In this document: one piece after another, positions 6,620-14,919 of the stretch
Layout of the letters: each line of letters starts with the position of its first letter
How positions within the stretch are numbered: the stretch's first letter is position 1
NCBI GenBank assembly: GCA_027083045.1
Contig: JALWQP010000121.1
Span: 1 to 15,303 of the forward strand
Source: Desulfurococcales archaeon
Lineage (GTDB): Archaea > Thermoproteota > Thermoprotei_A > Sulfolobales > Desulfurococcaceae
Direction: 5' to 3'
DNA length: 15,303 nt
Notes under the pieces: generated by a model
Told to the model about the DNA's origin: nothing
Database searches by the model: none
The model's input: only the letters and a program-made list of their open reading frames with translations
Position numbers and translations under genes: made by a program

Positions 6620-7525
6620 TTAAACTGATCTTTCTTCTCTGAAGTAGATCTTGCCCAAGCTCTTCGGCGGTGCCAGCTTCCTCCTCAACGGCGTGACCAT
6701 GAAGATTATCATCGCCGCTATCGCAGCAACGAAGGGTAGCATCTTACCAACGTCTGGCGGCAGGTTGTATATAGCCGCAATGAGAAACCTGTATTTGTCT
6801 AGAACTGCGAAGATCATTGCTGATATTATTATCAGTATTGGGTGCCTGCCTGCACTTAGAGATATAGCGAACGCGATCCATCCATAGCCCATGCCTGCAC
6901 CTTGACTCCATACCTGCGTGTATGCTAGCTCGAATACAGCCGCGCCTATACCGATCAGCGCATATCCCACCCCACTCGCAAACAGTCTTACTGCAAGAAC
7001 ATTAACACCCAGTGCCTCGGCGCTGGCGGGGTTCTCACCGGCAGCGCGTATAGCTGCCCCTATCTTGGTTTTCTCTACGAGGTACCATATCCCTACAGCC
7101 ACCGCGAATGCTACCACATAGAACCATACCCATGTCCCGCCGAGCGACGGCTGTATCGTCGCCAGTGATCTACCATTTATCTGTAGCTGTCTAGCTGGCA
7201 AACCAACCAATGCCGCCAATCCATATCCGAGGAACATCGTTGATAATCCAGCTGCTCCGTGACTGATCGGCAGTTTTGTGGTAATGAATGCCAGCATTAA
7301 ACCAAACATCGCAGCGACAATCATTGCTATGAATGTTGCTAACGGGACACTGAACGTGTAGACGCTAATAGCGAACGCTACCGCTACGCCTAGGGTGAAG
7401 ACACCGTCAATTGCTAGATTTAGCACACCGCTTTTCTCCATTAATCCATGCCCAACAGCTGCTAGATAATAGGCTAGGAATATCGAGCTTACACCAATAA
7501 TGAATGAGGCTATGGATCCAGGCAC
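6620..7525 (-). CDS. BMP-type nucleoside ABC transporter permease, second subunit
   Basis: An inner-membrane pore subunit of the importer, 301 residues, of the BPD_transp_2 (LivH/RbsC-like) permease family. The motif SGVLNLAIDGVF at 32-43 is the family hallmark after the first helix, and the rest is a series of about eight hydrophobic helices with small-residue-rich segments. The C-terminus is charged and cytoplasmic. The GTG start has an excellent ribosome binding site, GAGGTGAT, about five bases upstream, and lies six bases after the stop of the first permease gene, so the two are co-translated. It pairs with that permease as the heterodimeric channel expected for BMP systems (as in B. subtilis NupPQ). 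Nucleoside specificity is from family context. Confidence 0.93.
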   Translation of the reverse strand: MPGSIASFIIGVSSIFLAYYLAAVGHGLMEKSGVLNLAIDGVFTLGVAVAFAISVYTFSVPLATFIAMIVAAMFGLMLAFITTKLPISHGAAGLSTMFLGYGLAALVGLPARQLQINGRSLATIQPSLGGTWVWFYVVAFAVAVGIWYLVEKTKIGAAIRAAGENPASAEALGVNVLAVRLFASGVGYALIGIGAAVFELAYTQVWSQGAGMGYGWIAFAISLSAGRHPILIIISAMIFAVLDKYRFLIAAIYNLPPDVGKMLPFVAAIAAMIIFMVTPLRRKLAPPKSLGKIYFREERSV

Positions 7526-7531
7526 TGCATA

Positions 7532-8629
7532 TCACCTCTTCTTCACGATTATCTTTATCTTGTACTCCGAGATTGTTATTAGGATCGTATACATTAGCAG
7601 GATGCTACCGATGAAAACATCCACTATAGCAGAGCCAGCAGTTATAAGCTGCCCTAGGTGTCCCCCAACAAGTATCTGATACTGTATACCAGCAGTGTAT
7701 AGTGCGCTTACAATGTATGCCGCGATAGGTACTGCTATTAGCTCTAGCATTGATAGCCATGCTACTAGAATGCCTGTATAACCATAGTTTGCGGTATGTA
7801 CTTCGACTGGATAGCTTATACGGTAGACGTCTCCCCCTAGGTAGAGTGCTCCAACGCTTCCTGCGATGAATCCAGAGATTGTTAGTGCGACTATGACCAT
7901 TAAAGGTACACTGATGCCACTGCTTCTAAGTAGGTTAGGGTTGTTTCCAAGAATCTTTATTCGTAGACCAATGGATGTATTCTTCAATAAATACCAAACA
8001 CCGACTAGCAGTATTATCAGCAGGAACAATCCATCCCACGTCATCGTTGTCCCTGGTACCTGAGGAAACATTACCTGTGACGGTATAGTATCTGTTCTAA
8101 TATAGTTATAGACGTGTTTGCCTAGCCATGGGCCTCTCACGAGGATGTCCACGATATAGTATGCTATATAGTTCATGATCAGTGTTACCGGTACCTCGTC
8201 TAGTCCGAGATAAGCCCTAGGGAGGGCTGCCAGTAATGCCCATATACCGCCCGCCACCATAGCAAGCAGTATCATTGAGGCCTGCGCTAGACCCGGGTTA
8301 ATATATGGCAATGCCGTGAATAGTGCTACCCATGTCGCAGCCATTAATCCGAACGTTATCTGTCCTTCTCCACCGATGTTCCAAATACTGCCCTTGAAGC
8401 TGACCAGCAATGCTATACCAACTATTGTTAGTGCTACGAATGTCTTGGCGACGACGCCAGGCCTTGTGAAACCGTAGACTATTGCACTTAGAACCGCGGC
8501 TGGGCTGGCGCCCATTAAGACGTATAGGATTATTACACTGATGGCTATTCCTGCGAGTAGGGCTATGATGGGTATGATCCAGTAGGGTAGGGGCTTGACC
8601 CTTCTAACAATAACCATGCTGACCTTCAA
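7532..8629 (-). CDS. BMP-type nucleoside ABC transporter permease, first subunit
   Basis: A membrane permease subunit of 365 residues, the longer partner of the pore. After a short basic cytoplasmic start it has a helix at about 17-38 and then the family motif SIWNIGGEGQ (81-90), followed by some eight more hydrophobic segments and a basic end (KIIVKKR). A TTG start only one base after the TAG of the ATPase gene is supported by GGTGAT seven bases upstream. An ATG four codons later, preceded by AAGGT, is an alternative start. The tight packing shows translational coupling with the ATPase gene. It works with the following permease, the double ATPase and the tethered binding protein. Confidence 0.94.
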   Translation of the reverse strand: MKVSMVIVRRVKPLPYWIIPIIALLAGIAISVIILYVLMGASPAAVLSAIVYGFTRPGVVAKTFVALTIVGIALLVSFKGSIWNIGGEGQITFGLMAATWVALFTALPYINPGLAQASMILLAMVAGGIWALLAALPRAYLGLDEVPVTLIMNYIAYYIVDILVRGPWLGKHVYNYIRTDTIPSQVMFPQVPGTTMTWDGLFLLIILLVGVWYLLKNTSIGLRIKILGNNPNLLRSSGISVPLMVIVALTISGFIAGSVGALYLGGDVYRISYPVEVHTANYGYTGILVAWLSMLELIAVPIAAYIVSALYTAGIQYQILVGGHLGQLITAGSAIVDVFIGSILLMYTILITISEYKIKIIVKKR

Positions 8630-8630
8630 G

Positions 8631-10190
8631 CTACATCACCATCAAGTGCTCAATCTCTTCTCTCTTGGCCTTGTCTGCGGGGAATACACCTACTATTTTG
8701 CCCGAGTTCATAACGGCTATTCTGTCACTGATCTGGAAAATCTCGTCAAGGTCTTCGCTGGCGATTATTGCTGATACCTTATTCTTTAGCACCTTATCCT
8801 TGATTATCTTCCTGACCTTGATCGCTGTTGCTTCATCTAGTGCTCTCGTCGGGTTGTATGCTACTAGGAGGTTAGTCGCCACTGTTAATTCTCTCGCGAC
8901 AAGAACTTTCATGATGTTCCCTCCGCTGAGAAACTTTACGGGGGTATCTGGTGATGGTGTCTTTATCTCGAACTCCTTTATCAGCTTAAGTGTTAGTTCT
9001 CTTATTTTGTCCCAGTTTATGATTCCCCTGCTATATACTGGTAGTACTGCTATGTTTTCAATGATGCTGTTCTCGATGCTTACACCATATTTGGCTGGTA
9101 GGTCTGGTATGTAGCCTACGCCGTTGATTCTCAAGTAGTAAGTTGTCTTCCTAGTGATATCTTCGCCATTATACATAATCTTGCCCTTGATAACCGGCCT
9201 TAGCCTCATTATTGCCTGGATAAGTTCTTTCTGGCCATTACCAGCTACTCCGGCGATACCCAGTACTTCTCCCTCCTTTACCTCGAGGCTCACACCCTGT
9301 ACTGCGTAGCCTCCGAAGTCACCCATCACCCATAGGTCTTTTACCTCAAGGACAGTATTGGGCTCTGGCTGTGCGGTCGGGAGCCTCTCGTATGTGATCT
9401 CGGCGCTTCTTTCTCCGAACATTAGTGCTCTTATCTTCTCTATTGTAGCCTCTTTCCTGTCGAGATGACCTGCTACTTTTCCTCTTCTTAGAACAGTTAT
9501 CTTGTCCGCTACATCCATTGCTTCGTAGATCTTGTGGGTGATGAGGACAACAGTTCCTCCTTCGTCAGCAAACTGTCTTATGAACTTGTAGAATCTCTTT
9601 TTCTCCTCAATCGGCAGGTATGTAATAGCCTCGTCTAGTAATAGGACCTTTGCACCTAGCAGGATTGCACGTAGTATCTCGACGAGCTGTTTCTGAGTAT
9701 AGCTGAGCCTCCAGACCTCGATGCCGGGCTCTATCTTTATGCCTACGCGCTTGGATTCTTCCCTTATAGTCTTGTACACTTTTGTTACTGGTACGAAGTG
9801 ATTATATTTTTCAAGCCCTAGGATGATGTTCTCGGCAACAGTCAATGTATCGATGATCTGTGGTGATTGGCTGACCATTACTATTCCCGTGCTGATGGCG
9901 TCGGCGGGGCTTGTAAGCCTTGTTGATCGGCCATTTATGATGATCTCTCCTTCATCCGGTGTGTAGATGCCGTATAGGACTTTCACTAGCGTTGATTTTC
10001 CTGCACCGTTTTCGCCTAGTAGGGCGTGCACTGTTCCAGGATAAATATCGAGATCTATATGATCTAGGGCAATGACTCCCGGGAATCGCTTTGTGATCCC
10101 TCGTAGGCTGACAATAGGTTCCTTACCCTCTTGAGGAGGGGATAAAAAAGTGGGTTTGGCGTTATTTGCCTCCGCTGCCACTACTACCAC
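8631..10190 (-). CDS. BMP-type nucleoside ABC importer, duplicated ATP-binding subunit
   Basis: A 519-residue protein with two fused ABC ATPase domains that powers the importer from the cytoplasm. Domain 1 has Walker A GENGAGKS (59-66), Q-loop Q108, a weak signature LSYTQ (162-166), Walker B LLLDE (183-187) and H219. Domain 2 has a degenerate Walker A GVAGNGQK (314-321, lacking GKS), a good signature LSGGN (421-425), a Walker B region ending in NPTRALD without the usual acidic pair, and SED in place of the switch histidine. The intact parts combine into one working ATP site, as is usual in this family. The annotated GTG at 10190 may not be the real start: GGTGG lies five bases before the GTG at 10181, favouring a 516-residue form. 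Confidence 0.95.
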   Translation of the reverse strand: MVVVAAEANNAKPTFLSPPQEGKEPIVSLRGITKRFPGVIALDHIDLDIYPGTVHALLGENGAGKSTLVKVLYGIYTPDEGEIIINGRSTRLTSPADAISTGIVMVSQSPQIIDTLTVAENIILGLEKYNHFVPVTKVYKTIREESKRVGIKIEPGIEVWRLSYTQKQLVEILRAILLGAKVLLLDEAITYLPIEEKKRFYKFIRQFADEGGTVVLITHKIYEAMDVADKITVLRRGKVAGHLDRKEATIEKIRALMFGERSAEITYERLPTAQPEPNTVLEVKDLWVMGDFGGYAVQGVSLEVKEGEVLGIAGVAGNGQKELIQAIMRLRPVIKGKIMYNGEDITRKTTYYLRINGVGYIPDLPAKYGVSIENSIIENIAVLPVYSRGIINWDKIRELTLKLIKEFEIKTPSPDTPVKFLSGGNIMKVLVARELTVATNLLVAYNPTRALDEATAIKVRKIIKDKVLKNKVSAIIASEDLDEIFQISDRIAVMNSGKIVGVFPADKAKREEIEHLMVM

Positions 10191-10222
10191 CCTTCCTTAA
10201 ATCAGTATTATGCTTGCGGCCA

Positions 10223-10241
10223 CGGTATTTATGTTATACCG
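10223..10241 (-). other. Stem-loop between binding-protein and ATPase genes
   Basis: CGGTAT (10223-10228), a loop of seven, and ATACCG (10236-10241) form a six-pair hairpin in the 61-base gap inside the operon. Such stem-loops after the binding-protein gene often shield its mRNA and give it more product than the other subunits. The same stretch read on the minus strand contains ATAAATA, so an internal promoter for the ATPase gene is an alternative. Confidence 0.4.
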
Positions 10242-10251
10242 CTAAAACGGG

Positions 10252-11658
10252 TCACGAATGGTAGACTACCCAGTTGACGAACCAGTCCATGCTCCATAGC
10301 TGGTCGTGGCCCAGTCTCTCGCCAGCCGGTATTGTTACCTTCTCGCTCGGGTTCTTTAGCTTGTAGCCCTCGAGAGGGCCTGTGAATGGATCGAATGGTG
10401 TGCCTATGAATATCGTCTTGTTGTCTACAGTGATCTTTACAATGGTCTGATACTTATGGGTTAGGTCAGTCAGTTCTAGTGGTGTTAGCATTGGTGCATC
10501 CTTAAACATTATGTAGCGCTCCATAACTAGCTCGTATACGCTCATCTTCTTACCAGTTAGCTTGTCAGTGACATAGGTGTTCTTGAGTATGTTGACGAAC
10601 TTCGGGTTGATGTGCATCACGGTGCCGTTGGGGAATATCCAGCAGCCAAAGTCTACCGCACCACTGTTGAGCAGATACCAGTAATCGACATGCTCTAGGT
10701 TGTATGGCGTGTAGATGCCAGCCTTTATCTTTGATAGGATATCAGCATATATTATCTCCCAGTGAACGATCTGACCACTGACAACGGCGTCCTTACCGTA
10801 AATCCATCCAGGGCTGTAGTGGCTGAACACGTATAATGGATGACTCACCTTGCCGGCCTCATAGTCCTTGGTTATCTGCTCCGCTAGCTGCAGGATAGCT
10901 GTTGAGTCCTCGGTGTAGGCTAGCACGTCCACGTCATAATTCTTCCACAAGGTTTCGGCGGCGTTTCTTGCCTTATCGGGGGCAAACCATGCTCCTATCT
11001 CGATTACGTGTACCTTGATGTTTTTGCCTAGTTGTTTTCCGACCTCCTCGGCGCCGATGGCGAAGGCGTTGATGTGCCTTACAACCTCGGGTGTAGTATA
11101 AGCTGCAACATAGCCGATGTTACCTGTCTTGGTCAGAGCACCCGCGATCAGTCCGTCCAGGTAGTAGACCTGGTATAGGTCGGCAAAGTAGGTGCCCACA
11201 TTATGGGCTCTCTTGTATCCTGAGCAGTGGAAGAACATTACGTTCGGGTACTTCTTGGCGGCCGCGATGGTTCCATCCATGAACTCGAAGCTTGTGGTGA
11301 AGATAACGTTGTATCCCTGGGAGACCAGCGTGTCGATTGTCTGTCCTAGCTTGTCCTCGCTTACGCTCTCTACGTAGGTGGTTTTCAGCCAGTCCTTGAA
11401 TAGGTCTGCAACGATCCTCCTGCCTAGGTCGTGCATGTAGCTCCAGCCAAAGTCACCTACTGGCCCTACATATATCCATGCCGCCTTAATGGTCGTTGGC
11501 GGCGTCCAAGTGGTTGGTGTCGCCGTGTTTGTAGTTGCTGTCGATGTGGTTTTTCCTGCGGCGTACAACGTTCCCGCGTAGAACGCTACTGCGCCTACGA
11601 TTATAAGGGCGATGATGAAGACTCCGATTAGGGCGTTCCTGCTCATAATACTCCCCAC
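10252..11658 (-). CDS. BMP-family (nucleoside-type) substrate-binding lipoprotein-like protein
   Basis: The extracellular ligand-binding subunit, 468 residues. Helix 9-31 anchors it to the membrane; a Thr-rich linker (about 37-56), probably O-glycosylated, follows. The BMP domain opens with IYVGPVGDFGWSYMHDLGRR (62-81), the mark of the subgroup with VGPVGD rather than the classical GxxDxSFN, and ends with the typical PAGE...MDW segment. There is no lipobox cysteine, so it is anchored by the helix alone, as is common in Crenarchaeota. The start is GTG with AAAGGA seven bases upstream; ATG codon 5, just after GGGGAG, is equally possible. It is the first gene of the importer operon. Related proteins bind purine nucleosides; the exact ligand here is inferred, not shown. 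Confidence 0.94.
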   Translation of the reverse strand: MGSIMSRNALIGVFIIALIIVGAVAFYAGTLYAAGKTTSTATTNTATPTTWTPPTTIKAAWIYVGPVGDFGWSYMHDLGRRIVADLFKDWLKTTYVESVSEDKLGQTIDTLVSQGYNVIFTTSFEFMDGTIAAAKKYPNVMFFHCSGYKRAHNVGTYFADLYQVYYLDGLIAGALTKTGNIGYVAAYTTPEVVRHINAFAIGAEEVGKQLGKNIKVHVIEIGAWFAPDKARNAAETLWKNYDVDVLAYTEDSTAILQLAEQITKDYEAGKVSHPLYVFSHYSPGWIYGKDAVVSGQIVHWEIIYADILSKIKAGIYTPYNLEHVDYWYLLNSGAVDFGCWIFPNGTVMHINPKFVNILKNTYVTDKLTGKKMSVYELVMERYIMFKDAPMLTPLELTDLTHKYQTIVKITVDNKTIFIGTPFDPFTGPLEGYKLKNPSEKVTIPAGERLGHDQLWSMDWFVNWVVYHS

Positions 11659-11698
11659 GAGAGATTCCTTTACTAATCATTACTTGTATGGACGAGCC

Positions 11699-11710
11699 TA
11701 AAAAGTATAG
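11699..11710 (-). promoter_or_regulatory. Candidate promoter of the BMP importer operon
   Basis: CTATACTTTTTA read on the minus strand is a moderate TATA-like match. A start near 11678 would give a leader of about 20 bases holding the AAAGGA ribosome binding site at 11666-11671. Confidence 0.4.
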
Positions 11711-11730
11711 CTTACACAAGGGTTTTGTAC

Positions 11731-11771
11731 GGGTATTACCACCATATATACGGGTAAATCGATAAATACCC
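11731..11771. promoter_or_regulatory. Inverted repeat and TATA box in the importer/unknown-gene divergent region
   Basis: GGGTATT (11731-11737) and AATACCC (11765-11771) form an inverted repeat with 27 bases between, and CGGGTA occurs twice (11730-11735 and 11751-11756). The right arm overlaps GATAAATA (11761-11768), a TATA-like element about 26 bases before the TTG of the plus-strand gene. This places that gene's transcript start at or next to its start codon (leaderless). The repeat could be an operator controlling both directions. Confidence 0.4.
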
Positions 11772-11790
11772 TTGCTGTGGGCGGCCTGTT

Positions 11791-12432
11791 TTGGACAAAA
11801 ATATTATACAGAAGAAGCTAAGGGCTCTCGGCATTGGAAGGTTCCAGGTAATGGCTCTCCTCCAAGCCGCTAGACACTATCTTTTCAAAAAGGATCTAAG
11901 GAAAGCCAAGAGCTTCGGGCTGAACCGCGCAATATTCTATGCATGGGCGAAATACTATGGTCCACACAAGTATCCGTATAGGGTAATGAGAGTCGTGGAG
12001 ATAATGAGAAGACAGAGAAGCGGAGGTAAGATTGATAAGTGCCCGGAGGGATTCGTTGAGGAGCTAGGCGAGTGCGTAGAGTTATCGCCTAGGGGCTACT
12101 ACATGATTGGCGGTAATGAACAGACAGAGTATGATTTTGACCGACAGATCACGAGAAAGATAAAGCCATTAATGGATCCCGAGAAAGCTTGGAAGGCCGC
12201 CCTCGAATATGTGTCTAGCTTCCCCGAGGAAGTACTACGTCATCCTGGCAAGTTCTACAAGCTTGTGTATGAGCCTGTTAGGGATACGTTCTTCATAGAG
12301 CTTCTCGAGAAGGGCAGAGTAGAGGCTCCAAAGGAGTTCATAGACTATCTGTCTAGAGAATCCGCCAATAAGAAGAAAGGTAAGAGTTTATATGATTTTA
12401 TAGGTATTGATAAGGGAAAGAACGGTAATTGA
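11791..12432 (+). CDS. Basic protein of unknown function, coupled to CDF transporter gene
   Basis: A 213-residue protein that I do not recognise. Residues 1-76 look helical and strongly basic (many Lys/Arg, aromatic-rich LNRAIFYAWAKYYG at 44-57). A short cysteine pair follows in CPEGFVEELGEC (C84, C95). The middle (100-130) is polar, and the C-terminal part (131-190) again helical, ending in a Lys-rich tail. No signal peptide or membrane helix is visible, so it is probably cytoplasmic. The basic first half could contact nucleic acid, but no named DNA-binding motif is evident. A TTG start is used because the next in-frame ATG is at codon 21, inside the conserved-looking helix. Its stop overlaps the start of the next gene by three bases (TTGA), so the two are co-expressed. 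Confidence 0.8.
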   Translation: MDKNIIQKKLRALGIGRFQVMALLQAARHYLFKKDLRKAKSFGLNRAIFYAWAKYYGPHKYPYRVMRVVEIMRRQRSGGKIDKCPEGFVEELGECVELSPRGYYMIGGNEQTEYDFDRQITRKIKPLMDPEKAWKAALEYVSSFPEEVLRHPGKFYKLVYEPVRDTFFIELLEKGRVEAPKEFIDYLSRESANKKKGKSLYDFIGIDKGKNGN

Positions 12433-13265
12433 GTGCATGGATGATAATTGTGCGAGGCTTCAATACGAGGCTACTAGTGATAATACTTCTATTGAGTGTA
12501 TCCGGCGCTATCGTTAAAATAATAGGCGGAGTAATTTTTGGGTCGCGGAGCCTCTTCGTTGATGCCCTAACGTGTTTTGCCAACATCGTAGCCATAATAT
12601 CTACTGTTTACTTCTACAGAGCAAGCCTCATGCCCCCCGACGCCGATCACCACTATGGGCACTACAAACTAGGCTTCGGCGGGACAATAGTGAGTATGCT
12701 TGCCTACAGCTTCGTCGCAGGAATAGCTGTTTCGACGCTTATGGAGACCAATAAGTACCATGTATATATACAGGCTGTATGGATGGCTGTGGCCGGGTTC
12801 TTCCTCTATCTAGGTGCAATAATCCTCGCTGGCCGTGCTGGAGAGTTCTTTAGGGCCTACGCTGTATTCACGGTCAGCGAACTAATAGAGAGCGGGATCG
12901 TTATAGCTGCGAGTCTGGGCGGCGCCATGGTCAATTATATGATCGATTATGTGGGGGCACTGATTATAACTATCTATATATTTGTTGAATTATATGATAC
13001 GGGAAAGAAGGTCATAATGTACCTCAGCGATATAGCACCCCCCAAAGAATTCGTAGATAGGGTGCGTAGACTTGTGGAAGAACACGGTTTTAGCCTTGTC
13101 TCACTTAAGATGAGACGAATAAGTGATAATGTCGTCCATGGCGATCTAATTGTTAGGTTCCGCGGAGACATAGATACCAGGGAACTGGTTGAACGTATAA
13201 GGCACATCAAGGAGGAACTTAGAGAAAAATATGGCCTTGACTGCTCCATTGAGCTTAGCGGTTAA
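12429..13265 (+). CDS. Cation diffusion facilitator (CDF) family protein with altered metal site
   Basis: A 278-residue membrane protein with the CDF layout: about six helices (to about residue 188) and a cytoplasmic ferredoxin-like domain (about 205-278). Family marks are SRSLFVDAL (39-47) in helix 2 and PPDADHHYGHYKLG (69-82) in the loop after it. CDF proteins export Zn, Mn, Fe or Co by proton exchange, using a site of usually D-x3-D (or H-x3-D) in helix 2 and H-x3-D in helix 5. Here helix 2 gives D45 and C49, and helix 5 (FTVSELIESG, 147-156) has Phe/Ser and Glu (E151, E154) but no His. The metal may differ, or transport may be weakened. The TTG start overlaps the upstream stop; ATG codon 5 is an alternative. 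Confidence 0.88.
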   Translation: MSAWMIIVRGFNTRLLVIILLLSVSGAIVKIIGGVIFGSRSLFVDALTCFANIVAIISTVYFYRASLMPPDADHHYGHYKLGFGGTIVSMLAYSFVAGIAVSTLMETNKYHVYIQAVWMAVAGFFLYLGAIILAGRAGEFFRAYAVFTVSELIESGIVIAASLGGAMVNYMIDYVGALIITIYIFVELYDTGKKVIMYLSDIAPPKEFVDRVRRLVEEHGFSLVSLKMRRISDNVVHGDLIVRFRGDIDTRELVERIRHIKEELREKYGLDCSIELSG

Positions 13266-13270
13266 AAGCT

Positions 13271-14893
13271 TCATCTATTAGTCCCGTTAATCTGTTTTTC
13301 AAGATCATTGAGCTGTGCCAGTAATTTCTGTAGTTCTTCTATCATTGTGGTTATCTTCTTCTTTATTTCTTCTATCCTCTGAAGAATTGACGGTGATGTG
13401 ATGTTGATGTTTGCATGAGTACCACTGAGTGTTTTTAAGAATGATTTGAACTCTTGTAGGCTGAGCGTGTTCTTCACGGGTAGCGAGTAGACGTTCCCGG
13501 TTTTCGCGTTTACGAGATCTATTGATATGACCCCTCTTCCATCACTCGTTATGATCGTGACTTTCCAGTATAGCGTATTATTGATTATGATCGGTATTGG
13601 CTCCGCTAGTTTGAATCTTTCCCAGTCATATCTCGGATGAGCTTTCTGTATATATGAGGCTATCTTCGAAGCACCTATCCATTGCGTTCTCGGCCTATAG
13701 ATCTTTATTGCAGGATTTATGGTTTCGGCGTCAACGTATATTATATATTTAATTGCATAGCTTGCCCCGCTGGGCTCGGCGACAAATAACCAGTATAGGT
13801 GCCCATTGTCGTCGAATACAAGATACGGTTGAGGATTTAGACCTATATCTCTTATCGTGAACGTCTGGTGATAGAGGGCAACATTTATGAAGCCTGGGCT
13901 CCACCTGTATAGCTGTATCCATTCACGTGCTATTACCTCTGGGACTATAGGGATCTTGTAGGTCTTGAAAATAGGGCCGAGCACAGGATCTGAGAGCAGC
14001 TTATCTGCGGGAACAATCCTTATATTTCCATCAGCGCTTATCACTGCGTAGCCGTAAAGCAATGGGACATAGTAGTCTGCTCCTCTCTGCCAGGTCTCGA
14101 GAGGGACTAGCACGTATATCTCGTTTCCTAGTCTAACCTCTATATTGTCCTCGAGGAGAGGCTTGCAGAACAAATTCCTCGCCTTTAACTCCCTGTAGAG
14201 CGTGTCGATGTACAGCGGGGTGATCCTGACCCGGTGGAGGGACCAGTAGAGGGTATGATTTACGAATTCAACGTCCGGGGGATATGACGAGCCATTCACA
14301 AAGACTACGCCGTAAGCATTCCTGAACAGCTCGTTCCAGAACCCCTCAGGCTCAATTATCCAGTTGTAAACAACGCTATCGCCTCTGTAGTACAGGTATG
14401 ACTCGTCCATATAGATCGTATGGGTGGGTATTTGTAGAAGTGATAGAGCATAGGCGTAGGCTGTCTCCAACGGGATTATTCTGGTCATGGATACCTCGAT
14501 GGGCTTGTCTATTGTCTCTACATAGTATGATGCAATGTATGATCCGCTTGATGGAACCACAATAACTTGGTTCATGAGCGGTATAAATATCAACGCTATG
14601 ATAAACGCTGCTATTACCAACGATACTGCTCTCCGAATCTCTTTCGCAGATCGTTCTCCCTCATGATGAGAGGTTTTCCGGATTTTTACATACATAGAGA
14701 GCGGAAGAACTATTAACAACAAGCACCCGGCGGCTAGTACTATGTATGCTGTGCTCGCTAATTGCTCCGCTATAGGTCCTATGATGTTTACGAATCCTCC
14801 GCTTAGAAACGATATAATATAAAGCAGGATGCTGACTACTATGATCTTTAATATGAGTGTTCCTTTCAACCGATATTCACCAATCCGCATCAT
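13271..14893 (-). CDS. Large membrane-anchored surface protein with C-terminal coiled coil
   Basis: A 540-residue protein with no family I can name. Three membrane helices lie at about 12-31, 46-68 and 89-107. The basic loop between helices 2 and 3 (KIRKTSHHEGERSAKEIRR) sets it inside, so the large rest (about 110-500) faces outside. That domain is rich in Tyr and Trp and beta-strand patterns. Parts such as YAVISADGNIRIVP and GVISIDLVNAKTGNVYSLP look like PepSY-type strands with a Gly-containing turn; this is an impression only. Residues 503-537 form a heptad-like coiled coil (IEEIKKKITTMIEELQKLL). The start is a doubled ATG with a TATA-like element (14920-14926) about 28 bases upstream. It is convergent with the CDF gene (five bases apart) and divergent from deoC. 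Confidence 0.85.
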   Translation of the reverse strand: MMRIGEYRLKGTLILKIIVVSILLYIISFLSGGFVNIIGPIAEQLASTAYIVLAAGCLLLIVLPLSMYVKIRKTSHHEGERSAKEIRRAVSLVIAAFIIALIFIPLMNQVIVVPSSGSYIASYYVETIDKPIEVSMTRIIPLETAYAYALSLLQIPTHTIYMDESYLYYRGDSVVYNWIIEPEGFWNELFRNAYGVVFVNGSSYPPDVEFVNHTLYWSLHRVRITPLYIDTLYRELKARNLFCKPLLEDNIEVRLGNEIYVLVPLETWQRGADYYVPLLYGYAVISADGNIRIVPADKLLSDPVLGPIFKTYKIPIVPEVIAREWIQLYRWSPGFINVALYHQTFTIRDIGLNPQPYLVFDDNGHLYWLFVAEPSGASYAIKYIIYVDAETINPAIKIYRPRTQWIGASKIASYIQKAHPRYDWERFKLAEPIPIIINNTLYWKVTIITSDGRGVISIDLVNAKTGNVYSLPVKNTLSLQEFKSFLKTLSGTHANINITSPSILQRIEEIKKKITTMIEELQKLLAQLNDLEKQINGTNR

Positions 14894-14919
14894 ATAATTG
14901 GGTTACGATATTTGTTTGG

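Noticed and set aside
11486..11719. Minus-strand 77-codon frame overlapping the start of the binding-protein gene
   Set aside because: It is a shifted reading of the membrane anchor and Thr-rich linker region; the in-frame binding protein has clear family motifs.
11791..12432. Reading the CPEGFV...GEC stretch as an EGF-like secreted domain
   Set aside because: Only two cysteines are present and the protein has no signal peptide.
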